From Sutterella faecalis (GTDB taxonomy: Bacteria; Pseudomonadota; Gammaproteobacteria; Burkholderiales; Burkholderiaceae_F), in the NCBI RefSeq assembly GCF_006337085.1, contig NZ_CP040882.1, positions 248,001-312,000 of the forward strand: a stretch of 64,000 nucleotides of DNA. Direction: 5' to 3'. The translations under genes and the position numbers were made by a program. Under the pieces are notes generated by a model. That model was given only the letters and a program-made list of their open reading frames with translations, was not told the DNA's origin and made no database searches. Shown here in pieces: positions 57,254-64,000 of this stretch (position 1 is its first letter; every line of letters starts with the position of its first letter).

Positions 57254-57521
57254 GTCAAAGGAGTCTCCATCAGGAGGGTTGGCTGGGATTAAGGAACAGG
57301 GGATTGAATCTCCATTCCTATAATCTCAGTTTAGCAAGGAAACACCTTTACGAAGCGCATAAAAAGCCAAATAGAACAAATGTATCAATTTACTCTGTTC
57401 TTTGATTTAATCCCATATTAATCAGTCGTTCGCTTATGATGTTTAACGATGAAAAATATTTTGATAATCGTCTGCATTGAATATGAAAATTGAATTCGTT
57501 ATTCAAAAATAAGTCGGAAGA
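57254..57521. promoter_or_regulatory. AT-rich intergenic region before the S24-like gene
   Basis: The 268 bases are clearly more AT-rich than the genes around them (notably 57340-57500). They hold no open frame with a start signal. They should contain the promoter of the leftward S24-like gene and any stop signal of the binding-protein gene. I could not pick out the palindrome GTTAAAC-N5-GTTTAAC found at umuD/umuC. Confidence 0.45.
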
Positions 57522-59138
57522 TTATTTTTCCGGATGCCATTCAGCCTTAATGAAATCGATGCCGCCATCCGGGGTCGCCGTGAATCCGGAAAGCTCTTCG
57601 CGCCAGGCTGCTGCGGTATCTTCGAGGATCAGCCAGACGTAAGGCGCGTCGCTGCGGATGCGTTCCTGGATGCCGGCATAGACCTTCCGGGATTCAACTT
57701 CGTCGTTGATTGAGAGCGCTTCGTCAAGCAGTCTGTCTACTTCCGGGTTTCGATAGTAGGCAGTGTTGAAGAGCACCGGCGGCATGCTCGGGCCGTAATA
57801 GAGGGGGCGAAGCGACCAGTCGGCGTCGGATGAGGCGGCCCAGCCCGTGTAGTAGAGCTCAAGCGCTGAATCCTCCGGGCGCTTCACGTTGTGGATGCGC
57901 GCCACGCGTTCTCCAGCTTCGAGAACCGTAATCTTCACGCGCACGCCGACCAGCGCGAGCTGCTGCTGAACAACCTGCACGGCCTTGATGGACGCCGAGT
58001 CGTTGTAGGCGCACCAGAGGTTGATGTCGAACCCGTCGGGGTAGCCCGCTTCCCTGAGAAGCGCCCTGGCTTTTTCGGGATCATAGGGCCAGGAGCCGAT
58101 CAGCAGAGCATTGGGAATGGAGGGCGGCATCACGCCGCCCGCAGGCCGGGCGTATCCCCGATAGGCCGCCTTAACGATCGCTTCGCGGCTGATCGCATAG
58201 TTGAGGGCTTCGCGCACCTTCAGGTCGCTCATGGGCTTCTTCATCGTGTTCATCGCGATGAAGCGCATGACGGTGGAGGGCTTGCGGGAGATGAAGAGGT
58301 TCTTCTGACGGTTGATTTCGTCCGCCGACTCGTAGGGCATGGGGAAGATGAAGTCGGCTTCCCCCGTTCTCAGCATTGCCGCGCGCGTGTGGTTTTCGGG
58401 AACCGGGACGAAGCGGATCCCGGAAAGCTTCGGCCACCCGGCGTCCCAGTAGTCCTTTCGCCTTTCAACCTCGAGAAGTTCCGATGGGTTGTAGCTCTTA
58501 AGCTGATAAGGCCCCGTTCCGCAGGGCTTCTGTGCAAGATTCCAGCCGGGATTCATCAGGGCCGAGGGGCAGACCATGGAGAGAATGCCGCCCGCCATGC
58601 GGCGCTTCATGGGCGCAAGGGGCTTCTTCAGGTGAATCGTGAGTTCGTAGAGGTCTGTCGCATCCGCGCGAACGATTTCCCCGAACATGGCCGAGCGGCC
58701 GAGCCGCGTGGGATCGTGGATGAGGTGATCGATGTTGGCCTTGGCGGCATGCGCGTCGAAAATCTCGCCGTTCGAAAACCTGACGCCCTCGCGGAGCTTG
58801 ATGACCCAGGTGAGGCCGTCCTTGCTCGGCGTTGCCTCGAGCGCCAGGGCGGGCTCCACTTCCATTTTGGAATTCAGACGGAAGAAGCCCTCATAGAAAG
58901 CCTTCATGACCTGACGCGAAAGCTTGTCCGTGGCGTTGTAGGGGTCGAGCGTCGTAAAGCCCGAACCGACGGCTGCCGTTACGACCTTGGCGGAGACGCC
59001 CGGAGGGAGAGCGGAATGGTCGTCTTTTTGAAAGTCAAAGAGCTTCAGCGCTTCTGCGGAAAGCGATGTCAGGAGAAGCGCATTCAAAAGAAGCAATTTT
59101 GCAGCGAGCGTCTTCTTCCTTGTTGCAGGGAAAAGCAT
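57522..59138 (-). CDS. GsiB-like family 5 periplasmic binding protein
   Basis: This 538-residue exported protein has a signal peptide (KLLLLNALLLTSLSAEA). The mature part resembles GsiB, the glutathione-binding protein: AVGSGFTTLDPYNATDKLSRQ, LREGVRFSNGEIFDAHAAKANIDH, CGTGPYQLKSYNP, FVPVPENHTRAAMLRTGEADFIFPMPYE, MNTMKKPMSDLKVREALNYAI, GVMPPSIPNA and TGWAASSDADWSLRPLY. These segments follow E. coli GsiB closely. No GsiACD-type genes are next to it, but a fused-ATPase importer is at 37745-41822 without a binding protein. Ligand assignment is inferred. Confidence 0.82.
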   Translation of the reverse strand: MLFPATRKKTLAAKLLLLNALLLTSLSAEALKLFDFQKDDHSALPPGVSAKVVTAAVGSGFTTLDPYNATDKLSRQVMKAFYEGFFRLNSKMEVEPALALEATPSKDGLTWVIKLREGVRFSNGEIFDAHAAKANIDHLIHDPTRLGRSAMFGEIVRADATDLYELTIHLKKPLAPMKRRMAGGILSMVCPSALMNPGWNLAQKPCGTGPYQLKSYNPSELLEVERRKDYWDAGWPKLSGIRFVPVPENHTRAAMLRTGEADFIFPMPYESADEINRQKNLFISRKPSTVMRFIAMNTMKKPMSDLKVREALNYAISREAIVKAAYRGYARPAGGVMPPSIPNALLIGSWPYDPEKARALLREAGYPDGFDINLWCAYNDSASIKAVQVVQQQLALVGVRVKITVLEAGERVARIHNVKRPEDSALELYYTGWAASSDADWSLRPLYYGPSMPPVLFNTAYYRNPEVDRLLDEALSINDEVESRKVYAGIQERIRSDAPYVWLILEDTAAAWREELSGFTATPDGGIDFIKAEWHPEK

Positions 59139-59329
59139 GAGAGCGTGTCGGGTCCGGAATGGTTCTTGGTATTGGCGGCCATTCTACCGAGTGCGCGCAG
59201 GGCGGTTCGCCGACTTTGCACGAAATGTTCGTAAGCAGCAGGAATGAAGCTGTCAATATGACGGGGAGTGCGCAGCCTGACGCAGCAGGTTCAGGTTTTC
59301 TCGTCTTTCGGAACCCGGCTGTCAGGTGC

Positions 59330-59422
59330 TCAATGCGGGTGCTTCGGCAATCTGATAGCAAGTACGATGCCGGCGACAGCTACGGCCGCGCAGAAAATCG
59401 CCGTAAGAATCCAAACAGTCAT
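59330..59422 (-). CDS. Small single-span membrane peptide (30 residues)
   Basis: A short open frame encodes MTVWILTAIFCAAVAVAGIV followed by LAIRLPKHPH: one predicted transmembrane helix and a short basic tail. The ATG (59422-59420) is preceded by GGAGAGGAAAGA, an excellent ribosome-binding site, which is the main evidence that it is real. It lies 191 bases upstream of the GsiB-like gene on the same strand. I do not recognise it. Small one-helix proteins often associate with membrane complexes, but no partner is indicated. Confidence 0.5.
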   Translation of the reverse strand: MTVWILTAIFCAAVAVAGIVLAIRLPKHPH

Positions 59423-59799
59423 TCTTTCCTCTCCACAAAACAAGAGATAACGCCGCTTGCCGAAATGCAGCCTGCATCTGAAATCAGACCGATTGTATGT
59501 CCTTGGAAAAGCCCGACAGCAAGGCTCGCGAGGCTCATTTTCTCAGGGAAGCCAGCTGCAAGCTTGGCCAGTGCTCGGCTCTAATTCATTGAAATTCTCA
59601 TAAAAATCTCTGTTTCAATTATTGCATAAAGGATTTGGGTGCTCTTAAAGGAGCTCGCAAGGATGTCGCTTTTGCGTCGACCGTAAACGCAGCGGTTTTG
59701 CACAATAACCTATTCTTTGGCATCATTCGGAGGCTTTCAGCCTGACGATCTGCAGCGCCAGGACTCCGGTCAAACATCTGCACATTCACAATTCGAGCC

Positions 59800-59899
59800 C
59801 CTGAGGGCGTTCGCCCTCAGGAGGATCCGGCTTTGCTGCCGGGATTCATCGGGGGACGTGCGTCTCCCTTTCGGACGGCTCCTTATTCTTTAAGGAACC
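59800..59899 (+). promoter_or_regulatory. Four-hairpin leader of the CobS/CobT-like operon
   Basis: Four hairpins lie in a row directly before the ATPase gene: CCTGAGGGCG/CGCCCTCAGG (59800-59821), an imperfect GGATCCGGC/GCCGGGATTC (59823-59847), GGGGGACG/CGTCTCCC with one G-U pair (59851-59868), and GGCTCCTTA/TAAGGAACC with one mismatch (59877-59899). The last one contains the AAGGA ribosome-binding site in its right arm, so folding would hide it. The region from 59423 to 59799 shows no other gene. Confidence 0.5.
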
Positions 59900-59905
59900 T
59901 TCATC

Positions 59906-60958
59906 ATGATGAATCCCGTTCACGAATCCCGATTCCTCCCCGCCGGCCAATTCGGCAGCCATCTGGCGCATCTTCCTGCCGGGAGGGGCTATCTGAGAAA
60001 TACGCTCTCAAGGGATGCGGTCAGCCGCATCCCGCGGGAAAATCCCGCTTATCGCTTTTCGGCCACGCTCTACCTCGATTTCATCACCTGGTGGAATATG
60101 GGGGACGCCGAGCCGCTTCTCATCACCGGACCTGCGGGTTCGGGGAAAACAAGCGCAGTGCTCGAGTTCGCTGCCCGTCTTTCGGTACCGGTCGTTTCCT
60201 TTACGGCCAGGCCCCGGATGGACCGCAGGGAGCTTGTAGGCCGCTGGGTGCTTGCACCCGAAGGCGGCATGCGCTGGATTGACGGTCCGGCAGCGCTCGC
60301 CTGGAAGCATGGGTGGCTTCTTCTCGTCAATGAGTTTTCAGCGGCTCCCGCTGAAACCTGGGTTTCCGCCAATGATCTTCTTGAGGGGCTTCCTCTCGAG
60401 AACGATCAGACGGGGGAAAGAATCGAGCGCCACCCCAACGCGCGCATCGTCTTCACCGACAATACGCGCGGTCATGCGAGCGAATCGGAAGCCGGCTACT
60501 TCGGGCGCGAAATGCAGGACCGGTCGGTCATCGACCGGCTCTGGCACATTCGCTTCGAAGGGCTCGCTGAAGACGAGGAAGCGGAAGTCCTCATGAAGGA
60601 ATTTCCGCCCGAGCTTGTTCGCGAGGCTGGGGTTGAGGAGGCGATGGAAGTTGCCCGCATTCTCGCCCGCGCGGGCGCGGAAACGCGGGCCTCATCCGCT
60701 CATGACGCCCTGGGACTCCGGTCGAAAACGATTGCGCTTTCGCACCGGGTTCTGCGGCGCACGGGCGCTCTGATGCTCTCCTACATTGCGGGGAGAGTGC
60801 CCGAGCTCCATGATCCGGTCGAATGGTCTCTTGACCGTGCGGCGGGTCATGCGCTTGACCGCCCGGTAAGAAATGCGCTCATTACGTACATGAAGACCGT
60901 TCTCGGGGGAAGGCTCGCCGACCTCCGGAACCTCCGCAGGGAGACGAGTCATGCGTAA
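59906..60958 (+). CDS. AAA+ ATPase, CobS/MoxR-like
   Basis: This 350-residue ATPase has Walker A LLITGPAGSGKTSAVLEF, a segment RMDRRELVGRWVLAPEGGMRWIDGPAALAWK like the GAR/F and beta-hairpin part of MoxR/CobS proteins, Walker B WLLLVNEFSAAPAETW (Asn-Glu instead of Asp-Glu), and sensor 1 RIVFTDNTRGHASES. It ends in helices with KTIALSHRVLRRTGA. It resembles cobaltochelatase-type CobS but no cobalamin gene is around it. It overlaps the next gene by 8 bases, and the pair belongs with AAA-VWA modules that remodel partner proteins. Function here unknown. Confidence 0.75.
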   Translation: MMNPVHESRFLPAGQFGSHLAHLPAGRGYLRNTLSRDAVSRIPRENPAYRFSATLYLDFITWWNMGDAEPLLITGPAGSGKTSAVLEFAARLSVPVVSFTARPRMDRRELVGRWVLAPEGGMRWIDGPAALAWKHGWLLLVNEFSAAPAETWVSANDLLEGLPLENDQTGERIERHPNARIVFTDNTRGHASESEAGYFGREMQDRSVIDRLWHIRFEGLAEDEEAEVLMKEFPPELVREAGVEEAMEVARILARAGAETRASSAHDALGLRSKTIALSHRVLRRTGALMLSYIAGRVPELHDPVEWSLDRAAGHALDRPVRNALITYMKTVLGGRLADLRNLRRETSHA

Positions 60959-63029
60959 CGACGTCGGAAGTCTTCCGCTTCTCGAAACGCTCGCAAAGCC
61001 GTCCACGTCCGAAGAAGCTGAGCTTTTCGCCGGCATCGGCGAACTCCTCAGGCTTCGTGCGGGGCTCCATACGGGGCTCGAGCGGAGAAAAGCCAATGAA
61101 ATCGACCGGCGCATCAGAGCGCTCGTCAACGATTATCGGCGGCTTCGCGACCGCAACCGTCTCTGGGGAGCGGCAGAGCCGCTTCTCAACCATCGGGCGG
61201 AAGCGATGGGGCTTTCTCCCGAGGAGGCGCGCAGGTCTTCCCGGCTTGAAGCGCTTCTCGCGCTCCCGGCGCTTTGCCGCCGGGACGGGATCAAAATCCG
61301 CTTTTCGGGCACGCCCCGGACAGATGGAAAAACGATCTGGCTCGGAAGCGTCGATCTCTCGCACCCGGCTGCGCCCGTGTACGTATTCGGACACGGCATC
61401 CATGAACGCACTCACGTGCTTCATACGGACTTCCGTGGGGCTGAAGGACTCTCTCAGCGGGCATTTGCCCTCACGAACCTCTTTGAGGACGTGAGGATAG
61501 ATGCCATTGGAGAATCCGAATGCCGCGGATACCGATTCTGGAGGGAGGCGCTCCTCGCGCTACTCTGCCGAACGGGCGAGGCGGTCTTTCTCTCCGACGA
61601 CCCGATGCGGCCGGCCTCTGAGGTCTTCCTCGCGTGGCTTCATGCCGAGCTTCTCGAAAAGATGCTTCAAATGAAGCTTCCCGACGGGATCCTCGAAGCC
61701 GTGCGGCTCGAGGCTTCCCGCCGCTTCGGGCGTGCGTTTCTGAAGGATGCGCTGGGGCTCGCCCTCAGACGCTTTCCTCTCAGCAGCACCTTCGACGCGG
61801 CGGCGCTCGCGATCGAGTTCGAGGAATTTCTCTCGGACGCGGCGCTCGTTGAAGCGCGCGTCGAAAGAGAGGTAGAGAGAGAGCGGGAAACGAGGGCTTC
61901 GAAACAGGGAGTCCGGCAGAGAGACTGTGAAAAGTCTCGGCGCATCAGCAACGGGGAGGGCATCGCGCTCTCCCTTTTTGATGATGGGTCTCTCACTTCC
62001 GGAGCCTCTCCAGCCCGGTCTTCCCCGAAACGGGATGTCTACCCGGCAGTGCTTCGTCTCAGCGACGAAAGAAACTGGCGGGGGAATTCCCGGCCGCTCG
62101 AAGGCGGACTCGCCATGGAGCGTCTGGAGGAGCTCATCAGCCTTCCCGAGAGCGCCATGCCCGATATCGAAGCCGTTGAGGAAACCCATGCCGAAACCCT
62201 TCGCCGGCACGAAAACGTGCCCGAAGGAAGCGGCAATGCTTCGGGCGGCCTTTTGCCGAGGCTCGCAAAGCTCTCGGACATTCGGACCGCTCAGAAGGCG
62301 TTCGATGCCGCATGGGACGAAACTTCGCCCTTTGCAATGGGGCTCGCGGACCTCCTGAAGCGCCGGCTTCCGGCCGACGAAGGCGGAGCCCGGACGGGCT
62401 TCGACATCGACGACCGCGAGGTCGACCGCGCATTGACGGGCGACGACCGCATCTTCGTGAGAGAGGGGAAAAGAAAGGCGAGAAAAATCGCCTGCGAAAT
62501 TCTCCTTGATCTCTCGGGATCACTCGGAGAGCGGGGCGGGGCAGTGCTTCGCGCTGCGGCCGCGAGGCTCGAAGGTGGTTTGAAGCGCCTTCCCGGGGCT
62601 GCGGCGCGAACGGCCGTATTCCCGAACGAGCGCGGCACGGGACCCTTTCTCGCGTCAGACTGGAAGTCCTCTTCCCTCGAAACGCGCGGGATTCTCCGTG
62701 CCATGCCTTCAAGGGGCCCCACTCCGGTGGGGCAGAGCCTCCTCTGGGCGCTTCAGACGCTCGCTTCCCGCCCAGAACCCGCGAAGCTTCTCTTTCTCCT
62801 CACCGACGGCGTCTTCGACGCCGGCGAATACCGGGGAGAAGTCGAGGCGCTCGCGATGGCGGGAATTGAGCTGGCGACGCTCGTGCTCTGCGACCCCGAT
62901 CTGCCGGAGGCCGAAATCGGTCCGAGGAACGCGATCGGGAGCGAAACACGATTCGTCCGCTCCATCGACGAAATCCCGGAGGCCATCCACGGGCTTCTCC
63001 TGGGTCTCAAAAAACGGGACGCCTTCTGA
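60951..63029 (+). CDS. CobT-like VWA-domain protein with N-terminal HExxH motif
   Basis: This 692-residue partner of the preceding ATPase starts 8 bases inside that gene. The N-terminal half contains VYVFGHGIHERTHVLHTDFR followed by LTNLFEDVRIDAIGE: an HExxH with a downstream Glu, as in CobT-type and zincin-like proteins. A charged low-complexity linker follows (VEREVERERETRASKQ). The C-terminal von Willebrand A domain has the metal-site motif ILLDLSGSLGERGG (DxSxS), threonine in PSRGPTPVGQSLLWAL and acidic LLFLLTDGVFDAGEY. Such pairs use the ATPase to act on a metal-bound complex. No chelatase large subunit (CobN/BchH) is adjacent, so a cobalt role is not supported. Confidence 0.75.
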   Translation: MRNDVGSLPLLETLAKPSTSEEAELFAGIGELLRLRAGLHTGLERRKANEIDRRIRALVNDYRRLRDRNRLWGAAEPLLNHRAEAMGLSPEEARRSSRLEALLALPALCRRDGIKIRFSGTPRTDGKTIWLGSVDLSHPAAPVYVFGHGIHERTHVLHTDFRGAEGLSQRAFALTNLFEDVRIDAIGESECRGYRFWREALLALLCRTGEAVFLSDDPMRPASEVFLAWLHAELLEKMLQMKLPDGILEAVRLEASRRFGRAFLKDALGLALRRFPLSSTFDAAALAIEFEEFLSDAALVEARVEREVERERETRASKQGVRQRDCEKSRRISNGEGIALSLFDDGSLTSGASPARSSPKRDVYPAVLRLSDERNWRGNSRPLEGGLAMERLEELISLPESAMPDIEAVEETHAETLRRHENVPEGSGNASGGLLPRLAKLSDIRTAQKAFDAAWDETSPFAMGLADLLKRRLPADEGGARTGFDIDDREVDRALTGDDRIFVREGKRKARKIACEILLDLSGSLGERGGAVLRAAAARLEGGLKRLPGAAARTAVFPNERGTGPFLASDWKSSSLETRGILRAMPSRGPTPVGQSLLWALQTLASRPEPAKLLFLLTDGVFDAGEYRGEVEALAMAGIELATLVLCDPDLPEAEIGPRNAIGSETRFVRSIDEIPEAIHGLLLGLKKRDAF

Positions 63030-63241
63030 TCGGGGATCTTCCCTGACGCGTATTTCTCTTAAAACTTCTCTTGCGAACGGGGTTTGCTTCTTTTCTCCTT
63101 ACGGGTCGGCCATTGATTTCCTGAATGGCCCGCCCTGAAGGGGGAGGGAAGCAGCCCCGTCGTTTTTTGCTGAGACCGCAAAACGTGCGGGTTCGCTTAA
63201 GAACACATCGATCAACCGGAATTTTTTTTGGAGAGAGACGG
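63030..63241 (+). promoter_or_regulatory. Structured intergenic region between the VWA gene and the last gene
   Basis: A 7-bp stem GGCCATT/AATGGCC (63108-63130) and further short inverted repeats (GTTTT…GCAAAAC near 63157) lie in this 212-base gap. The next gene has GGAGAGAG before its ATG. No gene is visible here. Confidence 0.4.
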
Positions 63242-64000
63242 ATGCGCTTTCAGAAAGGGAAGAAGGTGGAGATGCCCGGGATTGAGACGCCGTCCCGGGC
63301 GCTTCACCGGGTTCGAAAGGAGCTTCTTCGCATGGAGCTCGCCATCGGAAGCGGCCCCTTTGATTCTGCGCTCCTCCCGGCGCTTCAGGTCTGGAGCGCC
63401 TTTGCCGCAGGCATTCCGGGAGGTGCTTTTGAAAACGGCATCCACCGCGCGCGCCGGATGATGGAGCTCATGCTCGGGGAGGCGCTCCCCGACGGCCTTG
63501 ACCCCAGGGCGCGCGAAGCGCTCCGGCTCGGCCGGCTTGCGGGCGCGATGATCCTCGGGCTTCTCTCAGGAGCGGACGATATCCTCGATTTTGAATTCAG
63601 ACCCCTCACGAACGGAACGCTTCACTACGCCATTCCGGCTTTTGACCCGTCTCAAGAGCTCCTCCTCGAGTTTCTTCTTCAGTGCGCGGCGAAAGGGGAG
63701 AAGGTTGCAGCGCTGGCGCTATCGCCCTTCCCGGCACTAAAGCGCCGTGAAAAAGAGCGTGCCGGCCTTCGTGAATTTCTTCTGAGAAAGCTTATTGACC
63801 GTCATATCGCCGCGCTCATGAGGAATGCCGTGGATGGCGGCCTCGAAGCCGGGCTGCGGCTTGCCGCGATCGGTTTCCCGGGGGGCGACGAGGAAGCAAA
63901 GCGCCTTGAGCGCATTCTCATGAAGGCGCTCTCGGAAGAGTGCCGGAAGGCGTCTCTCCCGGGATCGAAGTCAAGCGCCGCAGCGCCCGGGCTGACGAAG
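63242..64000 (+). CDS. Unidentified gene, partial (runs off the right edge)
   Basis: The open frame starts MRFQKGKKVEMPGIETPSRA with GGAGAGAG upstream and runs for 253 codons to the window end without a stop. It is not a family I can name with confidence. One segment, FDSALLPALQVWSAFAAGIPGGAFENGIHRARRMM, and a later LGRLAGAMILGLLSGADDIL faintly resemble the TraI_2/HD-type helicase-relaxase domain of integrative elements, but the HD histidines are missing, so I do not use that name. It is downstream of the CobS/CobT-like pair, on the same strand, and may be part of the same locus. The protein is rich in Ala, Leu, Arg and Glu and looks globular and soluble. Confidence 0.6.
   Translation, partial: MRFQKGKKVEMPGIETPSRALHRVRKELLRMELAIGSGPFDSALLPALQVWSAFAAGIPGGAFENGIHRARRMMELMLGEALPDGLDPRAREALRLGRLAGAMILGLLSGADDILDFEFRPLTNGTLHYAIPAFDPSQELLLEFLLQCAAKGEKVAALALSPFPALKRREKERAGLREFLLRKLIDRHIAALMRNAVDGGLEAGLRLAAIGFPGGDEEAKRLERILMKALSEECRKASLPGSKSSAAAPGLTK

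Noticed and set aside
59800..59899. A cobalamin riboswitch before the CobS-like gene
   Set aside because: The hairpins do not show the B12 box or the conserved core expected for that riboswitch, and no cobalamin genes are near.
63300..63330. A tRNA-like GGTTCGA segment
   Set aside because: It lies within the coding frame of the last gene and has no acceptor or anticodon stems around it.
1..64000. CRISPR array, rRNA or tRNA genes
   Set aside because: No regularly spaced direct repeats, rRNA-like sequence or tRNA clover-leaf pattern was noticed on either strand.

Overview
The window reads as chromosome from a GC-rich Gram-negative bacterium, most likely an anaerobic or microaerophilic gut betaproteobacterium of the Sutterellaceae type (inference). 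Supporting content: two Burkholderiales-style outer-membrane porins, late menaquinone genes (menE, menB), a secreted flavin fumarate/enoate reductase, arylsulfate sulfotransferase AssT, a [FeFe]-hydrogenase maturase (HydE), many periplasmic solute-binding proteins, and PsiE, NikR and QseBC-like regulators. I see no rRNA, tRNA or CRISPR array.

Layout. 1-5.8 kb: the start of leuC runs off the left edge; then a tetR / membrane-fusion / RND efflux operon whose pump gene carries a frameshift. 5.9-10.6 kb: GNAT acetyltransferase, molbindin, and a flavin reductase divergent from a MocR-type regulator that lacks the PLP lysine. 10.6-13.3 kb: a divergent umuD/umuC locus with one protease-competent UmuD carrying a DNA-binding-like N-terminus and a second, active-site-dead UmuD. 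13.4-16.5 kb: psiE and a two-component system. 16.7-21.6 kb: an intact porin, a second porin broken by an amber codon, and an IS1634-like element inserted in the second porin's leader. 21.8-26.4 kb: a 1149-residue protein (dead amidase fold, repeat region, DUF4261) divergent from a stand-alone DUF4261 protein. 26.7-37.5 kb: esterase, AspT-like transporter, shikimate kinase fused to a dead AroE domain, hydE, AEC transporter, AAA-ATPase-like protein, menE-menB. 37.7-48 kb: a peptide/glutathione-type ABC operon, Crp/Fnr regulator, AssT with a divergent LysR, and a family-5 binding protein. 48-53.6 kb: an amino-acid-binding protein gene split by a second IS1634-like copy, its intact paralogue, and an IS110 element just upstream of that paralogue. 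54-59.4 kb: nikR, a YtcJ-type amidohydrolase, a third UmuD-like protein that is also active-site-dead, a GsiB-like binding protein, and a 30-residue membrane peptide. 59.8-64 kb: a structured leader followed by a CobS-like AAA ATPase, a CobT-like VWA protein with an HExxH motif, and an unidentified gene running off the right edge.

How it fits together. The region carries regulated transport and respiration functions, with clear signs of recent genome decay: two near-identical 1894-bp IS copies with intact 6-bp target duplications, one nonsense mutation, one frameshift and one insertionally split gene. A recurring theme is protein families that keep their fold but have lost catalytic residues: two UmuD-like proteins, the amidase domain, the AroE domain and the MocR aminotransferase domain. 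The most promising candidate for an undescribed system is the UmuD set: a self-cleaving UmuD with a ribbon-helix-helix-like N-terminus beside a palindromic operator, paired with a dead UmuD that keeps its cleavage site, and a distant dead relative sharing the same N-terminal domain.
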